Below are positions 1 to 7,897 of a stretch of 64,000 nucleotides of DNA, piece by piece. Below the pieces are notes generated by a model, which saw only the letters and a program-made list of their open reading frames with translations, searched no databases and had not been told where the DNA came from. Positions within the stretch are counted from its first letter, which is position 1, and every line of letters starts with the position of its first letter. A program made the position numbers and the translations under genes. Where the stretch lies: positions 5,277,465 through 5,341,464 of the forward strand of contig OX459101.1 of NCBI GenBank assembly GCA_949775045.1. Reading direction: 5' to 3'. This DNA is from Metridium senile (Eukaryota; Cnidaria; Anthozoa; Actiniaria; Metridiidae).

Positions 1-3
1 ATA

Positions 4-522
4 ATGGAAGTTGGAGATCGAATAGTTGAAAGAATTCGTGGTGAATTTTTATATGGATTTTATAGAATCAAGAAACTAAATAATGAGAGAGTTGTTTTAG
101 AAGAATTAGAAGATGTACATAAGAAAGTTTTTCCTAAAACTGATTGCACTGAATATGTATATGAACATGTACATGTAAGATTGACGAACAAAGTTATTAG
201 TACTTTTAGTATTGATATTTGTTATTTTCGTCATTATGAATTATATAATAAAAAAGAAATATATAAGAAGATTGTATGTAAAGGAACTGCTTATAAAGTA
301 AAAGTTGGAGATATATTACTTAGAAGAACTAACACAAATTATGAGTTTAATGTTTTTTATCGACTTATAGAAATAAATTCTAGTTTTATTTTAGAAAAAT
401 TAACAAACGAAGTTTTTGAGAATATTATTCTTTCACCCCACGAGTTTTATTTAAATTATGAATTATACGATTATGAAAGATATAAAACGGTTTTTCCTTC
501 CACTATTAACATAGGTATATAG
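4..522 (+). CDS. Viral-element hypothetical protein, two repeated halves
   Basis: A 172-aa reading frame that begins almost at the window edge, so its promoter is not visible and an upstream start cannot be excluded. I do not recognise the family. It looks like an internal duplication: residues about 3-48 (VGDRIVERI...FYRIKKLNNERVVLEEL) align with about 101-148 (VGDILLRRT...FYRLIEINSSFILEKL). Both halves are rich in beta-strand-type alternation. It has no signal peptide or membrane segment. It is the only plus-strand gene at the left side of the element and is followed by a 120-bp gap and a dispersed repeat. It could be a cargo gene or a small binding protein. Confidence 0.55.
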   Translation: MEVGDRIVERIRGEFLYGFYRIKKLNNERVVLEELEDVHKKVFPKTDCTEYVYEHVHVRLTNKVISTFSIDICYFRHYELYNKKEIYKKIVCKGTAYKVKVGDILLRRTNTNYEFNVFYRLIEINSSFILEKLTNEVFENIILSPHEFYLNYELYDYERYKTVFPSTINIGI

Positions 523-524
523 GA

Positions 525-650
525 TAATAGTTTATATTTTTTACATCATTGGTTTTATTAATCAATTATGTAATTTGAAAAACTTTAAAGGTCAAAAGAC
601 CGACACAGCTGTGACGTGACATCATCAAACTAAACATATTATCTAAACTT
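525..650. other. Gene-free viral spacer
   Basis: AT-rich spacer between the plus-strand hypothetical gene and the inserted dispersed repeat. No motif or reading frame recognised. Confidence 0.4.
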
Positions 651-651
651 A

Positions 652-952
652 AAAAATTAATGAATAATTAATGAGACATTTTCAAAAGAAATCATGACCA
701 TGACGAGTGTTGTAAATCTGATACAACACTAGTGTTGTATATCCTGATTTGCATAAGTTTTAACTGGTAATTTTACGGCAAAATTTATTTTAATCTTGAA
801 AATTTTGGTAAAATATGAAAGAGCTAACCTAGACATTTTTTAAGTAGTTTACAACATTCGCGTCCGTGTTGTATCGGCGATACAATCGCGCGCCTTCGGC
901 TTGCGATTGTATCTGCCGATACAACACGGCCGCTCATGTTGTAAACACTACA
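652..952 (+). repeat. Hypervariable-palindrome foldback repeat, copy 1 (inside viral element)
   Basis: It shares a scaffold with copies at 15.99, 21.33 and 52.19 kb: a TTAATGAATAATTAATGAG start, GACGAG, CCTGATTTGCATAAGTTT, then GTAAAATATGAAAGA and a terminal palindrome between CGCGTCC and GGCCGCTC with a CTTCGG-type loop. Here the palindrome arms read GTGTTGTATCGGC. It ends at the stop codon of the 474-aa gene. Confidence 0.75.
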
Positions 953-2372
953 TATACCACGCTAAACTCGCAACGCCGACGGTAATAACAGCAAGATTAG
1001 TATCATGTCGATTAGATGTTGGTGAAGGTTTTACACTTGGTTTAGTAAAGGAGTTTGTAATATCTTTTTTATTATTGATTTCTTTTTTAGGTTTATCTTC
1101 TGTTTTATGTGGTAGGTTAACTTTTGAATCACCCATATTATGTTTTGAACCAGTAGATTTAGTTTCATTATTAATATTATTGACACCAAATTTCATATCA
1201 GCTGTTGCTCTCTGAAGCTTATTGTTATAACCAATAGTTGATTCTGTATTTATAATTAACATAGATGGCAGTAACCAACAACCCGGTGATATTGCTAAAT
1301 CAAGCCTTACTTTTGCATTTTGAATTGCAAACTGATATCGCTGTATACTTTTCGAAATATCCCTCTCAATTACTGAACTTTCAAATAATTTTAAGAATAC
1401 TTCTTGTGTTTCTGTATTAGCCCCTGAATCGCCTATAATTGATGATCGTGTTTGTACTTGAGCGCCTAAAACACAATAAACAAACGCTTCTATACTTTGA
1501 TTTAATCGTGACAATCCTGCTTTTGTTATACCAACACCGTTTTGTGGTATAAACCAATTATATTGACTTCTATCCTTGTGAGTTGACTTGTAATATCCGG
1601 TTAGTGAATCCTTGTACGGACTAGTATAATGAAATCCAAATACATCAGAGTTTGTAGATGTACCCTTGAATCTAAAATCAGGATTTGAGGAATCAATACC
1701 AAACTCGTTACACAATTTTACTAAAGCGCCTTTATTATATCGAGTACCATTCCAAACAAAGTTATTATCCCATGGTAGTATAACCTGTAGAGTGTTTAAA
1801 ATAGCTCTTATCGTGAAAATAACATGGAATCTTAATATAGATGCTATTTGTGTATCAGGTTCAATAAGGTTAAACGAAACACCGCAGCCTGAAGTGGCAC
1901 ACCAGACAGCAAAATTCAACTGTTGAGACCAATTTTTAAAATTTGGATCTTCCATCCAAATAGTCCAATCAGATGTATTATTTATAGTTGGAGGTGTTAA
2001 TTCAAAAATATTTTTAATAGTAAAAGAAAAACTTTCACCTGGAGTTACAAATATTTTTAATGTGGTTAATAATCTTTTAATATCAGACGGATTATCACTA
2101 AGACCTACAGCTGGAATTGGATATTTTGTATTTGTAAGCATAACAGCTTTTGGAAACTTAGATTTAGATTTAAGAAAGTCGGCTATATTTTCTGGTGTAT
2201 ATGTGTGACCATTCCAACTAGGAAATGTGTAAACTTTTTTTACCAAATTACCATTTTCATCAAAAGGATCATACTCGTCTCCATTGAAAATAAATCGAAC
2301 TTTACCATTTACATTGGTAAAACGATTGGTGTTATAGTTTGGATACTTTTGTTCGAAATCTATAAATTTCAT
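948..2372 (-). CDS. Conserved virion-associated protein of cnidarian adinto-like elements
   Basis: 474 aa, function unknown. The central region (about residues 100-400) is a globular, aromatic-rich domain with stretches such as LSRLNQSIEAFVYCVLGAQV and SKSIQRYQFAIQNAKVRL. This resembles uncharacterised proteins that recur beside the same polymerase and ATPase genes in cnidarian genomes; that is recollection, not a search. Residues 405-460 form a Lys/Ser/Asn-rich low-complexity tail, followed by a C-terminal hydrophobic segment (about 459-473, NLAVITVGVASLAWYM) that could anchor in a membrane. The size and position suit a structural protein. A GTATAAAA box lies 34 nt before the ATG. The stop codon touches the end of a dispersed palindromic repeat. 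Confidence 0.75.
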   Translation of the reverse strand: MKFIDFEQKYPNYNTNRFTNVNGKVRFIFNGDEYDPFDENGNLVKKVYTFPSWNGHTYTPENIADFLKSKSKFPKAVMLTNTKYPIPAVGLSDNPSDIKRLLTTLKIFVTPGESFSFTIKNIFELTPPTINNTSDWTIWMEDPNFKNWSQQLNFAVWCATSGCGVSFNLIEPDTQIASILRFHVIFTIRAILNTLQVILPWDNNFVWNGTRYNKGALVKLCNEFGIDSSNPDFRFKGTSTNSDVFGFHYTSPYKDSLTGYYKSTHKDRSQYNWFIPQNGVGITKAGLSRLNQSIEAFVYCVLGAQVQTRSSIIGDSGANTETQEVFLKLFESSVIERDISKSIQRYQFAIQNAKVRLDLAISPGCWLLPSMLIINTESTIGYNNKLQRATADMKFGVNNINNETKSTGSKHNMGDSKVNLPHKTEDKPKKEINNKKDITNSFTKPSVKPSPTSNRHDTNLAVITVGVASLAWYM

Positions 2373-2494
2373 CTTATATAATTATAAGATGAGATTAACT
2401 TTTATACGTTTATAAGATTAGCGTTAATATTTATTTTTGTCATATCGTAATTTATACGTAAATCCACCCATAGGAGTTGTTTCAAACGAAATAC

Positions 2495-3112
2495 TTACTT
2501 CTTTTGATTTATGAGCTGATCCACAATTTCCTTTCTCATCTCCACTCTCATCTCCTCTCTTATTTTTTTTATATCGAGGTCTGGACCCTTTTTTAAAAAC
2601 TCATTATTCCGTACAGATCTAATATCACTCTTCAACGTTTGATACTTTTGTAGCTCACCCATAATTAGTTCAAATTCTCTTTCATCAATCTTGTTATCAG
2701 ACAAGGCTTTTGACACCAGGTCATATATACTATTTTGTTTTGCTTTTGCGAGCTGAATAGTATTTTCATGTTTTGCTACCTTCTTAGTAAGTTTTTTCGT
2801 TATAATTGTACAACTAGATGCTACTAAACCGAGGATACCACCAACCCCCGCTAAAGGGACTCCTATGACAGCTCCAGCACCTGTTAAGCTTGTAGTTACA
2901 CCAGAACCAGTAAAAAGTACAGAAAAGATTCCACTTATGACTGCTGTTTTATGAAAGATTCCACGTGTCTTAGCATATTTTTTCCTAACGTTTTCATAAT
3001 GTTTGACTTCAGCTTCTAGTTTAGACATAACCTCATTTACCTTGCGTAATCTGAAGTTTTCACCATCACTATAATTTGGCAGCTCAGGATACAATACGTC
3101 ATGATTTTCCAT
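2495..3112 (-). CDS. Small viral protein with glycine-rich hydrophobic core and coiled coil
   Basis: 205 aa. Residues about 15-50 are charged and helical. Residues 55-105 form a Gly/Ala/Val-rich hydrophobic stretch (for example GVTTSLTGAGAVIGVPLAGV), followed by a charged helical C-terminus ending in KKIREEMRVEMRKEIVDQL. This helix - membrane-active core - helix plan suggests a membrane-interacting minor virion protein, comparable in concept to entry-assisting minor capsid proteins of adenovirus-like viruses. That analogy is inference. The start is preceded by GGTATAGTATA directly before ATG; the usual GTATAAA box is weak here (TTTAAAAATAAAA). It sits between the 474-aa and 210-aa genes with short spacers, all on the same strand. 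Confidence 0.72.
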   Translation of the reverse strand: MENHDVLYPELPNYSDGENFRLRKVNEVMSKLEAEVKHYENVRKKYAKTRGIFHKTAVISGIFSVLFTGSGVTTSLTGAGAVIGVPLAGVGGILGLVASSCTIITKKLTKKVAKHENTIQLAKAKQNSIYDLVSKALSDNKIDEREFELIMGELQKYQTLKSDIRSVRNNEFLKKGPDLDIKKIREEMRVEMRKEIVDQLINQKK

Positions 3113-3137
3113 TATACTATACCAAACAATTTTATTT

Positions 3138-3770
3138 TTAAACGATTTCTATTACCATTTTCATTGGATATACCCCAGAAAGAATAATATTATTATTATA
3201 ATCAGCTACCCATAACCGAATACTACTGATATAATCATCGTTTTTTATTTGTGTATACAAACTATTAAGAGGTTTATAAGCTATTTTCTCCCCAACCTCG
3301 TCCACATTAACATATGCCAATATTTGTGAATAATTATTTTTGAATAAAACTTGTGTAGAATCAACCAGATTACAATGTATGTATACTGATTCAAGAGTTT
3401 TACCAATATTTATAACATTTTTAGAATCTTTTTCAAGACTTGTTCCAAGTTTTAATAATTTTGCTAAACTATCATTTAATTTAATATTTACACTTGGGGT
3501 AAGAATGGATTTGCTTATGGAAACTGGTTTCTCACCAAGAAAAATAGCATTATCAACCACACTTTTAAAAGAGCTTGTTGTATAATTTCCCTTTGGAATA
3601 CGAAGTAAAACATTACCTTCTCCATCTGAAATCGTCCCTTCTTTTTCAAGGTTGTATAATTGATTAACAAAATTACAATAAATTAGTGACATTTTTGTAC
3701 TATTTGTTATAGGATTTTTCAACCAAATCGTTTCATCAGCTTTTGTTTTTTCAATATACAAGATTACCAT
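3138..3770 (-). CDS. Candidate penton / single jelly-roll minor capsid protein
   Basis: 210 aa, no signal peptide or membrane helix. It is predicted to be mostly beta structure, with alternating hydrophobic strands. The C-terminal half (about 125-210) includes SVYIHCNLVDSTQVLFKNN and ends SGVYPMKMVIEIV, a pattern I associate with small capsid-type proteins carried by cnidarian adinto-like elements. The length fits a single jelly-roll penton. The assignment rests on size, predicted strand content and location among structural genes, not on a homology search. Its GGTATAAAAAC promoter-like box (ATG minus 30) overlaps the last codons of the upstream 451-aa gene. Confidence 0.6.
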   Translation of the reverse strand: MVILYIEKTKADETIWLKNPITNSTKMSLIYCNFVNQLYNLEKEGTISDGEGNVLLRIPKGNYTTSSFKSVVDNAIFLGEKPVSISKSILTPSVNIKLNDSLAKLLKLGTSLEKDSKNVINIGKTLESVYIHCNLVDSTQVLFKNNYSQILAYVNVDEVGEKIAYKPLNSLYTQIKNDDYISSIRLWVADYNNNIILSGVYPMKMVIEIV

Positions 3771-3782
3771 TATAATATATAA

Positions 3783-5138
3783 TCATTTTTTGTTTTTATA
3801 CCTCTCCACCATATACAAAACAATACCAACAATAAGAAGCCATACATTTTTAGCAAGGAAACCTACAACTTCACCAGCAGTTCTGAAAATAAAAGATGCT
3901 ATAGCACCAACCATGCCTGGTAATATTTCACCTAATTTTTTCCCAAGTGTTTTCAAACCGTTACCAACACCCTTAGCAACAGATGTAAGACCTGATTTTA
4001 AATTAGATACGATTACTCCTATAATAGTACCAACTGCTAGAGCAATACCTGTTACTGTTAGACCGTACTTTTTTAAAATAAGTTTTACACGTTCTTTCAA
4101 AGGTAGTTTTTCCTCTATTAGTTCGTTTTTATTTTCTAGTTCATGTATTTTTTCTTCTAAACTCTTTCTTTTAGAGATTAACGCTTCTCTCTCATCAATT
4201 AGCTGATTATTTGTTTCTAAAAGATTATCTCTTTTTAATTTAATAGCATCTTTTTTCCTTTGCGAACCAGTATATAATTCAAATTCTGATTCTAAATCAT
4301 CAATTTCATCTTTATTAGAATTTATGCTCTCTGTTTCTGATTCTATTTTTTCATTAATAACTTCTACTTCTGGGTATATTGTGGTTAATTTTTTATCAGT
4401 TTCATCCATAATTCTTATAGTATCTTTTAAAATTATCCTTGCTGACCTACCTAGGGATTCCTTGATTTTATTAGTTTGTCTCCCAATAAGAGAAGAAGTT
4501 TCATTCCCAACTTTTGTTGATATTTTATACCATTTACCTTTATCATTATCATAAACTTCAATAATACCGGATTCATCTTCTCTAATATCAAATCCATTTT
4601 CTCTACTAATCGTGTTTTCTGGGTAATATTTATCGAGATTGTCTTTAGCATTATTATACATATCAATATGATCCTGAGACCAACCTATATTATTAGTAAT
4701 TGTTTTTGGAGCTTCACTTAAATCATCGAGATAGTATTCCTTTGATCCGAGTTTATTGATTTTAAGGAATACATTACCATCCTTATCAATATTATATATA
4801 AATTTAGAATTATTTTCATTCCATTCAGGATATTTTTCTTTTATAATATTTTTTGCTTCTTCTACTTCTTGTACTCTATGTTCGGATAAATCTCCCATTT
4901 CTATTTCCTCTCTTATACTTTTATTCCAATCTTCATTACTTTCATTAGCATTTTCAAATAATCTATACCCACGTTCTCTTGTTATACCTCTTTTATTAAA
5001 CCTTTCTTTAGTTCTTTCCCACCATGTTTGCTCTGTTTCTTTTTGCTTTGGTATTAGTTCGGCTAAATCATCATCAGTAATTGGTTCATTAATATCAACA
5101 GAACCTTCATCTATTGGATTAAAATCTTCACCTTCCAT
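3783..5138 (-). CDS. Coiled-coil protein with C-terminal amphipathic/transmembrane region
   Basis: 451 aa. The N-terminal 250 residues are acidic and hydrophilic. Residues about 250-345 form a long coiled coil (ESETESINSNKDEIDDLESE and following). The C-terminal 100 residues hold three hydrophobic segments separated by glycine-rich amphipathic turns (VTGIALAVGTIIGVIVSNL; AKGVGNGLKTLGKKLGEILP; NVWLLIVGIVLYMVERY). It is probably a membrane-associated virion or assembly protein; similar C-terminal modules occur in uncharacterised cnidarian element proteins as I remember them. The GTATAAAAAAC box lies 38 nt before ATG. The gene ends only 12 nt before the next ATG, so the downstream promoter lies inside its 3' end. 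Confidence 0.75.
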   Translation of the reverse strand: MEGEDFNPIDEGSVDINEPITDDDLAELIPKQKETEQTWWERTKERFNKRGITRERGYRLFENANESNEDWNKSIREEIEMGDLSEHRVQEVEEAKNIIKEKYPEWNENNSKFIYNIDKDGNVFLKINKLGSKEYYLDDLSEAPKTITNNIGWSQDHIDMYNNAKDNLDKYYPENTISRENGFDIREDESGIIEVYDNDKGKWYKISTKVGNETSSLIGRQTNKIKESLGRSARIILKDTIRIMDETDKKLTTIYPEVEVINEKIESETESINSNKDEIDDLESEFELYTGSQRKKDAIKLKRDNLLETNNQLIDEREALISKRKSLEEKIHELENKNELIEEKLPLKERVKLILKKYGLTVTGIALAVGTIIGVIVSNLKSGLTSVAKGVGNGLKTLGKKLGEILPGMVGAIASFIFRTAGEVVGFLAKNVWLLIVGIVLYMVERYKNKK

Positions 5139-5206
5139 TTAGTTTATAATTTATATATACTAAATAGTTTTTTATACGATTTTATATTTAGAATTTAAAT
5201 AGTTTC

Positions 5207-5629
5207 TTATAAAAATTTAGATGCCAAATAACCTACAGTCATCATACCCCCACCAACATAAATCATCTCATATTGCTTTTGTTTATTACTAGGTTTATAA
5301 TAATTTGAAAATTGCGGTTGTTTATTATCAAAACTCAAATCAGGATGAGCTTTAGAGTATAGTTTAAACGCATAATCAGTATCATTCAAATTACTATCCG
5401 CCAATTTCTTTTTTTCATATTGTGATTGAAGCCAATCCTGGTATTGTTGTCTTTTCTTTTCAAATTCTCCCATATCATGTTGATATTTTTCAAGAGCTTT
5501 GTCATGTCTTATTTTTTCTTCATCAGAATGAGAACCATTAGATGATAAGGATTTAGCTAGATAACTACCCCCAACAAAAGCTGTTGCATTCAAAACAGCG
5601 CCTGCTATCATTACTGCAATCGTTGCCAT
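5207..5629 (-). CDS. Small viral membrane protein with two hydrophobic ends
   Basis: 140 aa. An N-terminal hydrophobic segment (residues 3-27, IAVMIAGAVLNATAFVGGSY) is followed by a charged helical middle (about 33-75) and a motif-like stretch DYAFKLYSKAHPDL near residues 82-95. It closes with a second hydrophobic segment (IYVGGGMMTVGYLASKFL). The two-anchor arrangement suggests a virion or membrane scaffold protein of unknown role. A GGTATAAAAAAT box is 28 nt before ATG. It belongs to the run of small genes between the 451-aa gene and the ATPase, all on the same strand. Confidence 0.72.
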   Translation of the reverse strand: MATIAVMIAGAVLNATAFVGGSYLAKSLSSNGSHSDEEKIRHDKALEKYQHDMGEFEKKRQQYQDWLQSQYEKKKLADSNLNDTDYAFKLYSKAHPDLSFDNKQPQFSNYYKPSNKQKQYEMIYVGGGMMTVGYLASKFL

Positions 5630-5663
5630 ATATTATATATATTCATTATTTTTTATACCTGTT

Positions 5664-5894
5664 TTAAAAAGGTTTTGGTAGAATTTTTTTATCTTCAAGA
5701 TATTCCTTCAGATACATAGATCCTCCAAGAACAAGAACCCACTTACCATAATTTGACAAACTTGAACTAGGATCACTAATAAATGATTCTTTCATAGTTT
5801 TTTTACCAACATAGCCAATAAGGGAAGCTATTCCAATTACTACGCTGGCATCAGTTGCTATTTTAACTAATTTGTTTTCTGTTGTATTAGACAT
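5664..5894 (-). CDS. 76-aa viral membrane protein
   Basis: A very short protein with two hydrophobic stretches: VVIGIASLIGYVG near residues 18-30 and WVLVLGGSMYLKEYL near 52-66. A polar SDPSSSLSNYGK linker separates them, and the tail is charged (EDKKILPKPF). The reading frame is supported by its own GGTATAAATAA box 34 nt before the ATG and by tight packing between two other genes of the same strand. I do not know its function. Its size and topology match small membrane proteins of virion assembly. Confidence 0.68.
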   Translation of the reverse strand: MSNTTENKLVKIATDASVVIGIASLIGYVGKKTMKESFISDPSSSLSNYGKWVLVLGGSMYLKEYLEDKKILPKPF

Positions 5895-5934
5895 TGTTAT
5901 AGTATATATAAATATTTTATTATTTATACCATTT

Positions 5935-6339
5935 TTATTCCATACCTATTATTGGAACTGATTTTTTTGATTTAACAGGGGTTTTTGATTTAACAAGTGG
6001 TTCTGATACAGGTTTTTCTTCGTTTTCTTCATGATTAGGTTTTATTAGAGTAATATTTTTATTATTTTTCTTCCATCTGAAATATAAATCTACTGCTGTC
6101 AATGTTATTCCTACTAATGATAATCCAGTTGTTAGTGATATCTCAGGCATCCAGTTTTTTGAACTTGATTGTTCGTCATCATCAGTATTATTTTCTAATT
6201 CAAGAGCTTTTTTAGCTTTCTTATGATATTCTACTAGTTTTCTACCAGCAGCAACTTTTTTTGGATCTTTTTGTTTTTGAACTTTTTCAGGTTCCTTAGT
6301 TATTTGTTCATCAACTAATTTATCATTGTTTTCTGTCAT
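5935..6339 (-). CDS. 135-aa viral protein with single central membrane helix
   Basis: The start at 6339 (MTENNDK) is chosen because it is the first ATG and has the CGTATAAG box 33 nt upstream; the frame stays open 12 nt further but without an ATG. The N-terminal 60 residues are Lys/Glu-rich and helical (KVAAGRKLVEYHKKAKKALE). A hydrophobic helix spans about residues 73-90 (LTTGLSLVGITLTAVDLYF). The tail is basic and proline/lysine-rich (VKSKTPVKSKKSVPIIGME). The plan of soluble charged arm, one anchor and basic tail suggests a membrane or core bridging protein. The family is unnamed as far as I know. Confidence 0.7.
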   Translation of the reverse strand: MTENNDKLVDEQITKEPEKVQKQKDPKKVAAGRKLVEYHKKAKKALELENNTDDDEQSSSKNWMPEISLTTGLSLVGITLTAVDLYFRWKKNNKNITLIKPNHEENEEKPVSEPLVKSKTPVKSKKSVPIIGME

Positions 6340-6404
6340 CTTATAATACAAGTATATTAATAAATTCTTATACGATTTATTAATATTTAATAATATTATT
6401 ATTT

Positions 6405-6690
6405 ATGCTCAAGAGTTTCTATTGTCTGCTCAAGAGTCTGCTTAAGAGTGCTCAATAGTCTGCTCAACAGTTTCAACAGTCTGCTCAACAGTTTCAACAG
6501 TCTGCTTAAGAGTGCTCAAGAGTCTGCTCAACAGTTTCTATTGTCTGCTCAAGAGTCTGCTCAACAGTTTCAACAGTCTGCTCAAGAGTGCTCAAGAGTC
6601 TGCTCAAGAGTGCTCAAGAGTCTGCTCAAGAGTGCTCAAGAGTCTGCTCAACAGTTTCAACAGTCTGCTCAAGAGATTGCTCAATAGTTT
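6405..6690 (-). repeat. 10/12-bp minisatellite at the 3' end of the 196-aa gene
   Basis: Tandem copies of CTCTTGAGCA, CTCTTGAGCAGA and ACTGTTGAGCAG variants read on the minus strand. Part is translated (ETVEQ, TLEHS), the rest is untranslated. Unit lengths of 10 and 12 bp shift the frame, so array changes move the stop codon. Confidence 0.85.
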
Positions 6691-7216
6691 TATGAATATT
6701 CTTCTCAAAATTATCATTATTACTAATTTTAATATGTTTTGCTATTTGAAGTAAACCACTTGCTAAAGCAACAGTTCTTCCACCTTTCAAAATAACAAAT
6801 CCAGCAAGGTTATTTAGCTCTTGTTTTACCAATTCATTTTTCTGTAAATCTTTACAAAGCTCCTTTTTATTATCAATAGTTATTACATATGAAACTAATT
6901 CAGCAGCTGTTTCTATAGCAGTATCAACTAATCCGTTTGTTACTTTATTACCCATTAAAATTTGATATCTATTATAATATTTATCCACATCTTTTGGAGA
7001 CAACTTTTTAACATCACCCAAATTCATATTTACTCCTGTATAAGTTTTAATAGTTCCAAGAACTGCGAGAATAGATAATTGTTCTCTTTTTTCTTCAATT
7101 TCTGTATCGGCTTTTTTAACAGCTGGCTTCTTTTTTGGTTTCTTTTCTATTACCTCATCATTTTCCACTTTTTCTATTTTATTATCATCCATATATTGAT
7201 CGAGAATTGATGTCAT
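6626..7216 (-). CDS. 196-aa viral protein ending in a coding minisatellite
   Basis: The N-terminus is charged (KKPKKKPAVKK near residues 25-35). Residues 45-165 form a compact helical domain with segments such as LSPKDVDKYYNRYQILMG and NLAGFVILKGGRTVALASGL. The last ~25 residues (HKTIEQSLEQTVETVEQTLE...) are encoded by a tandem repeat that continues about 215 bp beyond the stop codon, so the C-terminus is probably length-variable between copies. The role is unknown. The GATATAAATAA box 29 nt before the ATG overlaps the stop codon of the ATPase gene. Confidence 0.72.
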   Translation of the reverse strand: MTSILDQYMDDNKIEKVENDEVIEKKPKKKPAVKKADTEIEEKREQLSILAVLGTIKTYTGVNMNLGDVKKLSPKDVDKYYNRYQILMGNKVTNGLVDTAIETAAELVSYVITIDNKKELCKDLQKNELVKQELNNLAGFVILKGGRTVALASGLLQIAKHIKISNNDNFEKNIHKTIEQSLEQTVETVEQTLEHS

Positions 7217-7240
7217 ATAATAGTATATAGTTTTATTTAT

Positions 7241-7867
7241 TTATATCATTCCAGGTATTTCTACATATGATATATATGGATGTCGTAAACAAAAGCATAC
7301 TCTAGAATATTTTTCCGATTTTAGTATTTCTAAAAAATGTTTTTTATTTTCTAAACCTAAATCACCACCAAACTCGTCAAAAAGAATCTGATTGGATATT
7401 TTATTTGGGTTATAAAATGATATAATACAACTAACATTATCACGAAACGGTTTTGCTATGGCTGTTAGCTGTTGTGTTAATACCCATACTGATATCTTAT
7501 CATGTCTACCTGAAAATGCTAAATTTATAAACTTATTAGACCGTTGTTTTAATTCCTTTGAAAAAGCACAGTCGTCTAGAATTATTAATGTGTTCTGACC
7601 TGAAAACAATTCCTTACAACATGATAATAATTCATTGATCTCATCAACACTATCAGCATCAGGTGATAAAACAATAAATCTTGGATCGTTATTAGCAAAG
7701 CCTTTGTACGTTGAGTTTCTTGAATACGTTGGACATATTAATACAATATATTCAAATACATACCGATATGAGGTTCTTAATAAATCGACTAAATATTTTG
7801 TTTTACCTGAATTTGTTGGGCCGGTTATAATACTGTGAAATGGTGTTTCGCTTTTTAATTCTTCCAT
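7241..7867 (-). CDS. A32/FtsK-HerA-type genome-packaging ATPase
   Basis: 208 aa, a typical length for packaging ATPases of Polinton/adintovirus-type elements. The Walker A motif GPTNSGKT is at residues 16-23, directly after a short N-terminal strand (HSIIT). The Walker B TLIILDDC is at about 93-100 with two consecutive acids. A sensor-like region VWVLTQQL follows near 150. This family translocates viral DNA into preformed capsids. Its neighbour on one side is the capsid candidate (31 bp away), on the other the 196-aa gene whose promoter box overlaps its stop codon. The promoter-like box is a GTATTAAAAAG variant overlapping the capsid gene's end, about 36 nt before ATG. Confidence 0.9.
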   Translation of the reverse strand: MEELKSETPFHSIITGPTNSGKTKYLVDLLRTSYRYVFEYIVLICPTYSRNSTYKGFANNDPRFIVLSPDADSVDEINELLSCCKELFSGQNTLIILDDCAFSKELKQRSNKFINLAFSGRHDKISVWVLTQQLTAIAKPFRDNVSCIISFYNPNKISNQILFDEFGGDLGLENKKHFLEILKSEKYSRVCFCLRHPYISYVEIPGMI

Positions 7868-7897
7868 TTATTATATTTTATAATACTAAAAATCTTT

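Noticed and set aside
901..1215. Plus-strand reading frame over the 3' end of the 474-aa gene
   Set aside because: Shadow of the minus-strand gene; hydrophobicity comes from the complementary codons.
6448..6754. Two plus-strand reading frames in the minisatellite
   Set aside because: They are frames of a tandem repeat opposite the end of the 196-aa gene; composition is purely repeat-driven.
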